Below, piece after piece: positions 23,406 to 35,078 of a DNA stretch of 64,000 nucleotides. A model generated the notes under the pieces. That model worked only from the letters and a program-made list of their open reading frames with translations, did no database searches and was not told the origin of the DNA. Position 1 is the stretch's first letter, and every line of letters begins with the position of its first letter. Location: assembly GCA_037367405.1 (NCBI GenBank), contig JAZKJV010000387.1, forward strand, positions 806,001 through 870,000. Reading direction: 5' to 3'. Both the position numbers and the translations under genes were made by a program. Source of the DNA: Ottelia alismoides. Its lineage: Eukaryota > Streptophyta > Magnoliopsida > Alismatales > Hydrocharitaceae.

Positions 23406-25086
23406 GCAGGTTTCACTTACCATCTGATGACATCCATCGGGTAAAGACTGACCTCGAAGATTTGAGCTGCAACATTTCATTCCTGCCATCTTCCACTGCG
23501 CATGGTTCTGAGATAGGAAAAGGTGAAGTCGTGCCCGAGGTACTCCTATCCACTACCTTGAACTACCATTAACCTTGGGGCAGGCAAAGGGGAGGCGATG
23601 GGGGTGAGGCAATAAGGTGCAGGCGGATGGGAGCCGATCGATGGCGGAGGACGGGAATGTGGGCGGAGGGAGGGAGTTTGAGATGGTTTCAGAACCTTTC
23701 CCAAATTTTCTTGGCCATCGGACTTTGCACTGCTATATGTCACCCATCCCCACATTACAACAGAATCTGTTGTAAATATCTTACAGTAGATGATCAGAAC
23801 CCCTTCTTCGTCCCCCATCTCTTTCTACCTCCCTCATCATCATCCTCCATTGGTCTTGTCCTCCCTTCCACCTTCGATCCCCACCCCATCCCCACAACCC
23901 AAACCTCACCATAGCCTTGATCTCCACTTAGCAGCCACCAACCATGCAGCCTTGATCTCCTCCCGATGGCCATGTTCCTCCTCCACCTTCTTCGCAACAC
24001 CCGCCCCATCCCTACAACCCTGACCTCCTTCACCTTTGTCCTGCTTCATATTTATTCTTCATTCTTTTCATTCTTCTTCTTTGAGCTTGAATCACATTCC
24101 CAAATCGATCCGACCTCCTCAAATCGTTGTCATCTTCTTCCTCTCCAGTTCCCTTTCTCAGTCACACCTTCCACATCCGACAACACATGATAGCAGAGCT
24201 TCAAGCATCTCCCTCATCGTGGAGGGGCATTGTCACCTAAGCCTACAACCAATGGGGTTGAGATTGTAAAGGCATAGGTTCAATAAAGTATTATTTATTC
24301 AGACATTTATTTGAATAAACCATTGTTCCATTCATCTCAGTGACGGATAAAGTAATGGAATTGGTGAAGTGACAACAATGTAAGAAAGTAGGTGCACAAC
24401 TAATATTGCAAAAAAGAAAGGTATAATCGATAAGAATTTGGACTTGGGACTCACCCATCCTTTATCGAGCTTAAACCTGAAAGGCAAACAAACTGAGCCC
24501 TTACGATTATCTTATCTATAGGATAACTGATCGGATATCTAATTTTATCATTTATTATCCCTCCTTATAAATAACATTATGCTTAGATTGAGAACTTCTG
24601 ATGTTTAATCTGAGAGCTTCCAACAGCGAATTTCCAAATGAGAAATTTGATCGGAGAGTCTCGTAATACGGTCAGAAACTTGAAATCGACACTGAGAAGT
24701 GTTTCGTACCAACCAATTATAGAGCTAATTTGGACTTATTGAAGTTGTCAACGAAGAGAAATTAAGACCATAGCAGAAATCCCGTGATGTGCAGATTCCA
24801 TTCAATCAGTTGATTTGACATATGCGTAATGGTATGTCGAACTTAACTTACTTGTTCCATTTGTTGGCTTTCAATGAATGAAGTCCCCGTGACTGGACTT
24901 CAGAATCGCACTGTTTTCTGTAATTCGCAATAGGTCGGGGACAAATGTTCAGCAGATTTTGGTTATTCCTGTTCCAGTGGAATCAGGGAATGCAATGATA
25001 TATTCTCTTGAGAACGATGCACATTATATGTGGATTCAATTATGATTTCTGTAGTTAAAATAACAGGTCGAATCACACATATTAAA
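23406..25086. other. Intergenic region, no recognised gene
   Basis: A pyrimidine-rich stretch (23790-24150) gives several short frames without family features. 24300-25080 has LTR-like texture, including a CCTTATAAATA promoter-like motif near 24563, but I cannot define ends or a target duplication. Nothing firmer is visible. Confidence 0.5.
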
Positions 25087-25625
25087 TGTTAATTTGACTT
25101 AAATCCTAATCATTGTTGGACTGCTGATGTGGCTGATTTGTATCCTAACTTCTGATTGGTTGAGAGCTGTTGGGTCAGGATTACTGACATGTCTGATCTG
25201 TGTCCTGCCTTCTGATTGGATGAGAGTTGTTGGGCCAGGATTGCTGACAAGTCTGATTTGTGTCCTGTCTTCTGATTGGCTGTGAGCTGTTGGGCCATGA
25301 TTGCTGATATGTTTGATCCGTGTCCTATCTTTTGATTGGTTGAGAACTGTTGGGATGGATTGCTGAATACATATGGTATTCTTCTGTTGCAGTATAAAAA
25401 GGGCCATATAACCATCAGATATTGTAATCTTCATTCTGATCATGTTTCTCATCCCATATCTGTACTTACTCTGTACCCTCTATATTACATTTTTCTCCAA
25501 ATAGTGAAACCGATCGCCGCCGCCCAAAGACGTAGTCCATTTACGGGTGAACCTTGTAAATCCTTGTGTTTGTGTCTTGCTTGTTTGATCGTGTTTGTGT
25601 TTGTTTGCTTCTGCAATTCGCAACA
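25087..25625 (+). mobile_element. Solo LTR, Ty1/copia type
   Basis: 539 bp, beginning TGTTAATTTG and ending TTCGCAACA, flanked by a perfect 5-bp TTAAA duplication (25082-25086 and 25626-25630). It contains 60-bp tandem repeats, TATAAAAA at 25393-25400, and a downstream segment with 'gccgccgcccaaagacgtag...acgggtgaacc...gtaaatccttgtgttt', the usual R-U5 pattern of plant copia LTRs. No internal region remains, so it is a recombination scar. Confidence 0.85.
25105..25365 (+). repeat. 60-bp tandem repeats in solo LTR U3
   Basis: About 4.3 imperfect copies of a 60-bp unit containing TTCTGATTGG, GAGAGCTGTTGGG and GATTGCTGACATGTCTGAT, ending just before the TATA box. The position suggests enhancer-type repeats. 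The repeats also create spurious reading frames. Confidence 0.9.
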
Positions 25626-26176
25626 TTAAATAAAATCGATCTTTTCGGAAGTTGATTAACCAACCGTTTCATCCTCTTTTATTAGCAGATCGTTCTTTAC
25701 ACACACACAATTAAGCATGGTTGATATTTTTAAAACCAATTACCGCAACCGAGATTGGTAAGATTATAATAATTGTTTTATTAAGTTTAAGTTACATATT
25801 TGAGGAATTCGTTCTTCTCCCGAAAATATCAGAGATCTGACTACTGCTGTCCATGAGTTTGGATGTTTCGATTCCCACGAAACAAAAGAGCTGTGAACTA
25901 AAATCTCTTTGATTTCAGATTAGGTCAGATTAGCATGTTGAGTGCCTGCATGCATGCGTCTGATTCTCCTTACACAACGCTACACAACCAAGAAATTAAG
26001 ATTGACGCACATAGAAAAGCAAAATGTTGTGTAAATCCTAAAAGGAGGAAAGTTTCAATGATGGAGTACTACTTCAACGGCTGCAACCTCCTATAGCTCC
26101 CAACCGTTTGATCCAAACGAACAATGGCCTAATTAAGGGGAACACGAGCGTCCTCATCTCAACCACAAAACACCCT
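25626..26176. other. Upstream region of the peptide gene
   Basis: Non-coding. It holds a CATGCATG (RY-type) motif at 25949-25956 and an AACCGTTTG (MYB-type) motif near 26101, which may be promoter elements of the peptide gene. No gene is seen. Confidence 0.4.
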
Positions 26177-26184
26177 TATAAGTA
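26177..26184 (+). promoter_or_regulatory. TATA box of the peptide gene
   Basis: TATAAGTA preceded by C-rich sequence, 93 bp upstream of the chosen start codon. It places transcription start near 26207-26215, which makes the upstream in-frame ATG at 26192 unlikely to be transcribed. Confidence 0.55.
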
Positions 26185-26269
26185 GTCTTGCGTGCCTCTC
26201 ATTGCACTTCACCGAGCTCTTCAGTTCAATAAGAGAAGAGGACCCGAGACGAAGCCGGTTACCGGAGAG

Positions 26270-26464
26270 ATGGCCGCCTCCGCGATGCTCCCTCTTGTCC
26301 TCGCCCTCATCCTCGTGCTCGTGTCGGTGGCAATGGCCTTCGGAAACGGCTGCTTCTCGGACTGCTTCGACCGGTGCTCCAACGGGAGCAACGGGCAGGT
26401 TTGCACCAAGATGTGCATGAAGGCTTGCTTCCCCGGTGGCTCCTCCGTCCCCGATCTAAACTAA
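26270..26464 (+). CDS. Small secreted cysteine-rich peptide (thionin-like pattern)
   Basis: 64 residues, single exon, GC-rich unlike its surroundings. Residues 1-23 form a classic signal peptide (MAASAMLPLVLALILVLVSV then AMA), with likely cleavage before FGNGC. The mature part of about 40 residues has six cysteines spaced CX3CX3CX8CX3CX3C (CFSDCFDRC then CTKMCMKAC) and a short GGSSVPDLN tail. That symmetric spacing suggests two helices cross-linked by three disulfides, as in plant thionin-like and hairpin-type small peptides. The exact family is not certain, and neither defence nor signalling can be read from the sequence. The start was chosen because a TATA box at 26177 leaves the upstream ATG (26192) outside the transcript and because the signal peptide begins here. 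The 3' flank is AT-rich with AATATTAAA near 26562 as a possible polyadenylation signal. This is the only credible host gene in the window. Confidence 0.75.
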   Translation: MAASAMLPLVLALILVLVSVAMAFGNGCFSDCFDRCSNGSNGQVCTKMCMKACFPGGSSVPDLN

Positions 26465-26689
26465 GGACTTCATGCCTTGTCTTAGTTTCATGACTTGTAA
26501 TGTCCGATACTTCTCGTTATAACAAGGCCGTTGCCGCTTCTTATCTTATACCAATCTATCAGCAATATTAAACATGTGTTGTCAAGAACTCCTATTCATA
26601 CTTTATCTGCTTATGAAATTCCAAAAATAGAGGTTCTTGAGTAAATTGAAAGCATCTTCTCTATTTTTTACCGGGTTCTAATGAGGACG

Positions 26690-27259
26690 AAAAAATGTAA
26701 ACATTGGATAAGTTGGAGATTATATGTGCTCCAAATGACGGAGGATTGGGTACTCATTAAAGATGTTATGAAGGCTCTTGATAAGAAAAATGGCATAGAA
26801 TTATTAAAAAAAAAAAGAGCATATGGGCTCACTTCATGACAGAAAAGCATGGTAGTATTGAAAATGTAGAGTAACGGATCCAGTACATAGAAGTCTTATT
26901 GAGAAGATATTTTCCTATAAATAATGGATAGATCAGTTTTTGGAAAGATTTTAGTCTCAGAAGTGGGCATATATACGTACTAAAATATCTCATCCCAATC
27001 TGATACTGGCAAATATTTTTAAGGAGAAATCAAGTGGCTCAGAAAATTTATAATATTTTTATACCACGAGATCTTCAGAAAGAAGCTATTGCAGAAGGTG
27101 TTGTTCTTACAAGTATAAGATCTAAGAGGAAGTAGTGGCTTGGAGAAAAAGATAGGAAGATTACATTTAAAAGTGCTTGGTAAATCATTAGAAATATAAG
27201 AAATCAAGTTGGTTGGAAGGAGGAATATGGAATCCTGGTATTTTTTATGAAGTTGGATA
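26690..27259 (+). pseudogene. Decayed LINE reverse-transcriptase tail
   Basis: Fragments in shifting frames resemble the C-terminal part of plant L1-type polyproteins: a PNDGGLGT-like motif (the 'GGLG' box), a KDVMKAL segment, and WLGEKDRKITFKSAW near 27135-27180 (the segment before the zf-RVT domain). Many stops and frameshifts are present. A hAT element is inserted at 27268. It is too broken for a firm clade call. Confidence 0.5.
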
Positions 27260-27267
27260 CTATCATA

Positions 27268-28163
27268 TAGAGATGAGCATTGGGCTGGGCCGGCCCGGCC
27301 CGACCCGAAGCCCATCCCAAAAAGCCCGGTCTGGTCCAAGCCTAAACGAATATTGGGCCGAGCTTGGGCCTAACATTTAGGCCCAAAATTTTTTTGGGCC
27401 GGGCTTGGCTCGGCCCGGCCCGATCCGTCCCAAGGGCCCGGCCTGAAGAGGGCTTGAACCCTTCCTATATCCTACACGTCTGGAAATTCTCACCTATTGC
27501 ATGTATACTCTGTTCATGTATCCTACCTTCATACAAGGTTTATAAATCAAGAAAGTCTGGTGTGGGACATATGAGTTGATGATCATAGTATTTCAATTCG
27601 GAATTAATTTTCCTTAAGTAGTCTATGGTTTAGATTATGTTGGTTATTCTTGAATCTGTTAATGTTTATTTTTTTCCATCGGAATATTTTCCATTATTGA
27701 ACCTTTACCGAATATGGGCATTATGCCCATTTCTTTTAACATGCAGTGCCTGGTGCACCTGTTGTTGTTAACTGTCTAAGTTTAGTTCACTCTTTCGATT
27801 TCTATAATGAGAGACGTTTATGGTATCTAACATTGAGTGCACTTATAAAATGAGAAATCATCTCTGGTAGAGTTGAGTTTTAGTTGTTTCACAATTATTA
27901 TGGCATATGTTTTAAACAATTTTGGCTCGTCTAACTTGAATTGAGATTGACTTTAAACAAAAACTCAAAGCTAATAATCTATAATGGGAGGAGATGGGCC
28001 GGTCCGGCCCAAATCCGACCCATAGGAATTGGGTCGGGCCTGAGCTTGGGCCGAACCAAAGAAAATTTTGCGGGTATAGGCCCGACCAAGGCCCGAAGTT
28101 TTTAAATGGGCTTAGGCCTGGACCCTTCAGGGCCCGACCCAGCCCGACCCATACTCATCCCTA
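27268..28163. mobile_element. Non-autonomous hAT element with GGCC-rich ends
   Basis: 896 bp, flanked by a perfect 8-bp duplication CTATCATA (27260-27267 and 28164-28171). The termini are TAGAGATGAGCATTGGGCTG and, in reverse complement, TAGGGATGAGTATGGGTCGG. Both subterminal 150-180 bp are dense in GGGCC/GGCCC motifs in mirror orientation, a pattern seen in plant hAT families whose transposase binds subterminal repeats. The interior is AT-rich with no transposase. Short frames inside are by-products of the repeats. Confidence 0.9.
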
Positions 28164-28171
28164 CTATCATA

Positions 28172-28799
28172 ATGTGGTGTGACTGATTGTTTTGATTCAT
28201 CAATTAAGTCGCACTATTTGTAAAATCCTCATAGATATAGATACTTTGGTAGGACGTAAAAAAACAAAAAAAAAAACAAAGCTATGTTATCTTTAGAAAA
28301 ATTTAGTACACACTCATAAATGTAAATATATGTTAACAATGGATTGATGGTAGAAATCTCAAGTTTACTCAGAAACTTAGGTTGATTTTGATAAAAAAAC
28401 CTAGAGGAGGAGTGATATCAAGAGCCTCAAGAATAACAAAAATATAAAGTTAAATTAGGGAAATTTTGTTGCAAGTAAATTGCATTCTGATGTTAAATTC
28501 CGTTGCAAGTAAATTGCATTCTGATGTTTGATTTTGAAAAGTATTTATTCGTTATATAAAAACTAATTTGATGAGTGTTTGATGTGTCTGGTAGCCATTT
28601 GATTGTAGTAAGATTGAAAAACCAACATCGTAATGTAACGAAAACAATTCAAAATCCTATGAAATAAATTTTGTTCCTAAAAAATATTGACTATCAAAAT
28701 GTTTGATAAAGAATAAAAATCTAGGGCTTACTTGATATCATCTCATGTAAGTATCTTGAATGACACATGTCTCACTAGTTTTTCCTACAAAATCATTAA
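28172..28799. other. AT-rich stretch, no gene
   Basis: Probably the rest of the LINE relic or plain intergenic DNA. It contains a local direct duplication of 27 bp (28468-28494 and 28502-28528). Nothing else is recognised. Confidence 0.4.
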
Positions 28800-29650
28800 C
28801 TAATGTAGATACACTAATGTTTTTTGACACGCTAAGGTAAACGCTTTATTTTCAATTTTAAGATTATTGATTATCTCTTTCGTTTCATTCATTTGTGACT
28901 TCAACTCTTTTATTTCTTCATTTTCATGCATACTCCCATATCCTACATACTCCCTTACATCTAAACTATAACCTTTAGATGCCCCACACCTATGGCATCC
29001 AAAAAGTTCATTACATATTTTAGTTTTTATGATATCATTGGAAGCTTCAAATTCACAAGAACCTTCTTCCACTAGTCTATTTACCATTTCCTATAAGAAA
29101 ATTATAATCATTGCAAAAATATAATTGTTCAAATTAAAAACAACAAATACTCATGTCCACAATAATAATAGAATATTATAATTGTGATTCATTGTAGATG
29201 CTTACCACCTTTTCCCCAGAGATTCCATTGAGTTGTGCTAGTGTTTTTTTTGTTGTCCTTCCTCTTTTTGATATGTGTGACATCAAAAAAATAAAAATTT
29301 TCAAGATCTCTTATACTTCGTATCAATAAAATATATAATACATGTTAGATAAGTAACAAATTCTTTATACTCAAAAGCTAGAAACATGAACTTACAAATT
29401 CCTTTTTCTTCCTCGCATAACTCTTAGAGCCAGTTGTGCTCAAATTGATTACATATTCAAGATAAACTTGTTTTGCTAATTTTCTAACATTTCAACATTT
29501 CTCCAAAATATGACTTATTTTCATTTATACATAAGAATCTTATTTTTCTTATATAACTTGGATGGCTAAATATTATCACACTCTTTTCAGAAACCAATAC
29601 TCCCCTAAATTCTTCCACTTTGAAGCATCAATGCATCATGTAACACGATT
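28800..29650 (-). pseudogene. CACTA transposon-associated protein relic (Transposase_24-like)
   Basis: Read on the minus strand from about 29650, separate frames spell W-K-NLGEYW, then STTGSKSYARKKKEF, then SHISKRGRTTKKTLAQLNGISGEKV, then an uninterrupted 95-residue frame (29087-28800) containing DIIKTKICNEL and a C-terminal coiled coil EEIKELKSQMNETKEIINNL. This order matches the plant En/Spm-associated domain family Transposase_24 (the HTTGSKSF, D-I-T-x-A and terminal coiled-coil regions). Two short AT-rich intervals separate the blocks and could be introns, but stops are frequent. It is probably a dead gene of a CACTA element; no ends were found. Confidence 0.5.
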
Positions 29651-29728
29651 AGTTATCTCATCATGGAAAGAAAATTTATGTTAGTATAGAGAATGTTAGT
29701 AAAAATCATTTAGGATGTAATATATATA

Positions 29729-30117
29729 GGAAAATTATCCAATGGATCATGTGCCCATTAGAGTTGTAATGAGCACACTCATTTTTTATCAATATTTTTA
29801 TCATTTTGAGTTCAATGCTTATTTATTTACAATTGTTATATCATATTCCTACTACTAGTAACTATTTAAAAAAACCGTAAGTTCATACAAAATGATTGTA
29901 TTATTATTTGCATTACTAGTATCATTTTTATTCTTACTAATGACCATTTTCTGTGAATCTAAGGGTTTCTTTATATGAAAATAATTACTATTAGTAAAAA
30001 TATGATATAACAATTGTAAATAAATAAGTATTGAACTCAAAATGATAGAAAATATTGGTGAAAAATGAGTGTGCTCATCACAACTCTAAGGGGCACAGAG
30101 CCCATTGGATAATTCCC
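29729..30117. mobile_element. MITE with about 110-bp terminal inverted repeats
   Basis: 389 bp. The left end GGAAAATTATCCAATGGATC pairs with the right end (reverse complement GGGAATTATCCAATGGGCTC), and complementarity extends through 'gagcacactcatttttt', 'cattttgagttcaatgctta' and 'tttacaattgttatatcata'. It sits between two TA runs, so the target duplication cannot be resolved and the superfamily is open. Confidence 0.8.
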
Positions 30118-30211
30118 TATATATATATATATTTGAGATGAAGGAGGGTGAAATCCCGAGTAGGGACTCACCGCCAAACGTTTTCAAATTATAAAGAGAT
30201 AAGGAATTACA

Positions 30212-31738
30212 TTACCTTGTTGACCAGAATCGAAATAGGAAGAGAGAGGAAGCGATTACATTTTCAGAATAGAAACTCTGGTTCTTAAAAATCAGATCAT
30301 TCCTTCCTCCCCATATGGTCCAGATAGCCGCAAATGGCAAAGAAACGTCATCCGTAGAGTTCATCCCCACCGATCTAATCGATCTCCAGAAATCATCGAT
30401 GCTACAGTGCAGTAACCAATCCGCACCTATCTCCTTCCAAACATGTTCTGACGAAGGACACCTAAAAAACAGATGTTCTGCATCCTCCGTCTGTGCGCCA
30501 CATCTATCACACTGTGTATCCTGAATGCCAAACAACATGCTCCTTCTTGCTTTGTCCCAAATCCGTCCCATTCTGAGGCACCATAGGAAGATCTTCACTC
30601 TGCAAGGGATCTTGCTTGCCCAGATAATATTCATATCCGGCTTCATGGCGGGTTCCAAGTCATCACTACTCCCTCTGAACAACTTGTATGTTTTTTTCAC
30701 CAAAAATTTCTCCCCCTCCTACAAAAAATGTCCCTACCCTGCGAGGAAGCAACAAGGGGAGGGTAGTTCTGATAGCATTTTGTGCACCTCCTCCCTTCTA
30801 CGGTAAGAAAGTTCATGCATGAAGTGAGGAGCCCACGAACCAAATGACCCAACCTCAGCCACAGAGCACGCTTTGTTTGTTGCCGAAGAGAAGAGACGTG
30901 GGAATCTGTTGCATAGAATACCTTTACCCGTCTAGTCATCCAACCATAATCGAAAGACCTCCCCGGTTCCCAATCGTGACGTCAATCTCATCCTCAGCTG
31001 CGTCAATAATTCACGAACCCCACTCCAGAGAGAAGACTCAAAACACACTCTATCTGCCTCCAGTGAGCCATTGACGTCGTAAATATTTCAAACTAGTTGT
31101 ATACCCAATCTATCTGTATTGCCCCAGATCTGCACCACACATTTGGCCAACAATGCTTTATTCATACAAGATACATTCCGAATACCAAGACCCCCTTCAC
31201 TTCTTTGTTTTGTGAGATCCTCTCTTCCTACCAGATGCATGCCCTGTCTTTGTTGTTTTCCATCTGACCAGAAGAATTTTCTCATCATAATCTCTATCTT
31301 CTTTCTTTCCCATGTCGGCATCAATCAAGTCGAAAAAAAAGAAAATGGGAATTGCCGCCAGCACATGTTTTAGAAGGATCAGCTTCCTCCCTTTAGATAG
31401 CGTGACTGCCTTCCATTCTGCCAGTATCTCCTCAAATCTCCTGATGACCATGTCCCACTCAGCTTTCCTGAGCTTGCATGCCACTAAAGGGAGCCCTAGA
31501 TACGGGATGGGTAGCACACCAAGAGGGCATCCCGATAACATAGCCCTCGCTCTACTCTCCTCCTCATCCATCCCGAACTGGATCACTACAGACTTGTCTC
31601 TATTTATCTTGAGGCCCGAGATGCTGCTAAATATCTCTACCAGTTGCCTCGTCCTTCTGTGCATTTCTTCTGTACCACCCACGAAGATCACTGTGTCATC
31701 ATCATATTGTATGAGAGGAATAGACATGGACCCTATAC
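30212..31738 (-). pseudogene. LINE ORF2, C-terminal half (RT end and zf-RVT)
   Basis: On the minus strand the frames run from the RT catalytic loop (IQYDDDTVIF near 31700, with YDDD where active elements have YADD) through the GLKIN-K and LPIPYLGLPL motifs and the GGLGIRNV box (near 31180). They continue to the zf-RVT domain (30703-30212: ASKIPCRVKIFLWCL, CDRCG and the H-x-F-x-x-C segment) and a TAA at 30212. At least two frame changes occur (around 31200 and 30700). In a live element this protein nicks target DNA and copies its own RNA. The N-terminal RT part lies beyond the solo LTR at 31744-35073. Confidence 0.85.
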
Positions 31739-31743
31739 GGAAT

Positions 31744-34700
31744 TGATGAATCCACGATTCATCGCCTTTATTCTTTTATTTTAGCCTCTTTTCCTTAGTC
31801 AAATACATGTAAATACCACTAATTCCATAAAATTACCATTTTACATTCATTTGTTAATTATGCATTTTTAACACTTTTTGTATATAAATAAAAAATAAAG
31901 AAGAAAAGAAAAAGAAAAGGAAGTATTTATGCAATAAATACAGACTGATCCAAACCCCGAGAGAAGGTCAAGACTTGACCTGATCGACCAGGAATAAAGT
32001 AGAGGGAGATAAGGTTGTCTGTCAGAAAATCCAAAAATATCTTGTACATATTTGTCATGTATATTTGTATAAAACTTACATTATTTTATTTGTATATAAT
32101 TTGACCTCAAATCACTTATTTTTGTGAATAAAAGTTGTGAATAAAATTGTGTTGTAAATAATAAAAATATTTGTAAAATAAAATAATGTATATATTGTAA
32201 ATAATTACACCCAGAAAAAGCCGTAATGCGATAATTGAAAAATCAATTCCGGCTCCATACGAGCTCAAATCGAACCAAACTCACTTCCATAATACTATAA
32301 ATTAAATTATCTTTCAAACGGCTGTGGTTTCGTATTTTTTAGAGTTACGGTTAAAAAGCCGGTTTTCTGGGGTGTATTGTGCAGTTTACCCATATATCTG
32401 TGTATATAATTATTAATATTTATTTTTACTTAATGTATATATTATAAATATTGTTTTCAATAAAAATAAAAATTAAAAAAAATTAAAATAAAAAAATCTT
32501 GTATAAAAATTATTTCCTTATTTGCACCTATGTACATTATATTATATGTATATAATATATGTATGCCACTAACTTCCATTTATAAAATCCACCAAAAAAT
32601 TAATTACCCAACATTAATTAATTAATCTAAATTAATTCCGAATTTTTTATTTAATTATTTGATTTTAATTGATTGATTTGATTTTATAACATGCCTTATA
32701 TATTGGATTTGATTGCATGCTTTTAATGGCCACCATTAAGGTGGCCAATTAATTTCCAATTAATTTATTAATTTATTTAATTTATTTATTTCGAATTTCG
32801 TAATTATTTATTTAATTAATTTATTTAATTATTTTATTAATCCATCCAATAAACACATTCTTTTTTTGTAAACATTTTCCTTTTTTGATTTTTTGCCTCT
32901 TTTTAATGGGCTCCTCCTCCCTCGTTCACATTTGATCGATCTTTGGTGGAGAGGAGCTCAGTTTCCGAGAGGTTTCTTGTTGAAGAGGGTCCTACCCTCC
33001 GATCCAGTCGGTGACAGAGATTTGTGCTTCGTCGAGGCCATCATGGCTTGTCCGATCCCCGAGGTGAGATCCAATTTATTTCCTGTCTTTTTCCCTAGGT
33101 AATCGTAGAGTTAGATTTTAGCGTAGGAGTAGTGATTAAGTTTTAGATTAAAAAGTCCATCACACTTTAATCCACATCCGACACCGACTTTTCACCTCAT
33201 TTTCGTGTCCCGCCATTTCTTTTTCTACCTCACGCAACCACACACCTCCGACCACGCACGGTGGTCGGAGTCCACGGATCTATCTCCCGCATCGCCGAGA
33301 TCCGCTCATTCACCGTTCCTATTTTTGTATAAAAATAAAAAAATATATAAAATATTTTTTCATGTTATCTCACAGTTGTTTTTGCAAGAAGAAGTAAAAA
33401 AAAGAATAAAATTTTTATCTTTCTTCTTTATCTAATCTTTGTTTTGCAGGTTAAAAAAATAATAAAAAAACATTCTTTTATCTCTAACTTCTGTTTTCCA
33501 GAAAAATACAATAAAAAATAAATAATTTTTTTACCTAACATCTATTTTGCAGGATTTAAAAAATACAAAAACTATAAAAAAACAAAAAAAAAACTACATT
33601 CTTTTTTTACTAACGTTTTCATGGTTACAGAATAAGAAAAACAATAAAAAAATAAAAAAAATTCCAGACGCAGGTCGCCACCCCCGCGCCTGCCCCGCAG
33701 CACATCCTCGGCCCACGCGCGGGCGGCGTGCCGCCCTCTGTCACCGCCAGCCGCCCAGCGCCATCGCACCGCGTCCCGCGCCCCCGCGCAGGGACCTCAA
33801 CCCCAAGCCCCAGCGGACCCATGCTCCAGTAACGCCCGCGCCTCCCCTCGCGCGCGCGTGTCGCGCGGAGGCGCGACCTCCGACCTCCGCCTGCTGCGAT
33901 CCCAACGGCGCCGCCGCACCCGCGGCGCCCCCTCCTGCAACTTCCAGACCGCCGCGATCAGCGGCGCGCCCCCCTTGACCGGCGCACCTCTCCCGCATCC
34001 CCGCGTGGCCGACCCCGCGCCTCCGTCCGGCGCGATCCCGCTCCTCCTCATCCCGCCGGCCCACTCCACCACGAGTTCAGCGCCAACCTCCCGTGCATCC
34101 GCGTAGCGACCGCCGCCCGCGCCCACCATCTGGCCGCCCACCTCCTTAGGCGGCAACGACACTTGGTGCTGCCTCTCCTCCTTGTTGGCATTGAAACGAA
34201 GAAGCCCTAGCAGGGGGCTTTTTGTTTTTTTTAAAAGAATATCATTGGAAAAATTACAAGTTCACTCTTGAGAGTTTGGAGATTTACAGATACGTCCCTG
34301 CTCCTCAAAAGAAAAGTCATGTGACGTGCACATGTGTATTGGGTAAATTACAATTTCTCTTGCATATTATTTTGGTTATATTTTCATGCATAAACTGTAA
34401 TTATCTACACTTTAACCTTTGTGTTTCCAGACTCTTTACTGCTTGATCATTCTATCAAAATAAATATTTAGCATGGCCAATAAATTCTGAAAAAATTCTT
34501 GTGTGCTCCTGCTATGTGCTATATCATCTTATAAAATTTTCATTGCATTTTGAGTTTATTTGACATATTTAAAAAATCAAAAATAGTGTTTTTGTGTCTT
34601 TTTCTCTGCCTACACTTTGAAAATTCATAAAAATTCAAAAAAGAGCCTAAAAATTCCAAAAAAAATTAGTATAGATGTATTTTGAATTCTTTTAGTTTCT

Positions 34701-35073
34701 AACCAATTTTTGTGCAATTTTCATTTATAAAACTCCAAAAAAAAATTTGCAAAATACAAAAAAAGTGTGGGTTCTTTGTTTTGTCACTTTTCTTCATTTG
34801 TGCTTCTTTTAAAAATATAAAAAAAATAAAAATAAAAAACCACTAAAAATCATTTTCTGAAATCTGACTATAGAGTTTTAAATCGTGCTCCTTGTGTTCG
34901 ACCCTGGTCGCTATACCAGGTAAAAAGAATAGCGAAAGACCGCTTACATTATTTTCTTGATTCATTTCTCAAGTGGTTTAAATTTATTTTTCTCGATGAC
35001 CGAATCGTGCGGTTGAGGACAACGACATTGTGATTTATTTTCTACCTTAGTCGCATCGGTTTTCGTGTCACCA
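31744..35073 (+). mobile_element. Solo Athila-type LTR inside the LINE
   Basis: 3330 bp, starting TGATGAATCC and ending TTTTCGTGTCACCA, flanked by GGAAT (31739-31743 and 35074-35078). The LINE reading continues across the insertion (EGF on one side, FRIGSM on the other). The 5' 130 bp and the 3' 250 bp match the LTRs at 35943-39518 and 63664 onward more closely than the others. A GC-rich island lies at 33660-34190. No internal sequence remains, so LTR-LTR recombination has removed it. Confidence 0.9.
33064..33449 (+). other. Possible LTR intron in the solo LTR
   Basis: Donor CCGAG|GTGAGAT and acceptor CTTTGTTTTGCAG (end 33449). Two further acceptor-like sites, TTTTGCAG (33552) and TTTCCAG (33501), lie downstream. 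The position matches the intron-like segments in the other LTRs. Confidence 0.35.
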
Positions 35074-35078
35074 GGAAT

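Noticed and set aside
23546..24269. Several 70-97 codon frames on both strands
   Set aside because: A pyrimidine-rich tract gives long frames by composition. There is no signal peptide, domain or splice support.
25099..25452. Frames of 101 and 117 codons on the minus strand
   Set aside because: They are products of the 60-bp tandem repeats (60 is a multiple of three) inside the solo LTR.
26192..26269. Upstream in-frame ATG extending the peptide by 26 residues
   Set aside because: It lies only about 15 bp after the TATA box, so it would not be transcribed, and the extension would bury the signal peptide.
27364..28182. Short frames with repeated Gly-Pro-Ala residues
   Set aside because: They are by-products of GGCC-rich subterminal repeats of the hAT element.
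33547..34162. 143- and 121-codon frames in a GC-rich stretch
   Set aside because: They lie inside the solo LTR's GC island with low-complexity Pro/Ala/Arg composition and frames open on both strands.
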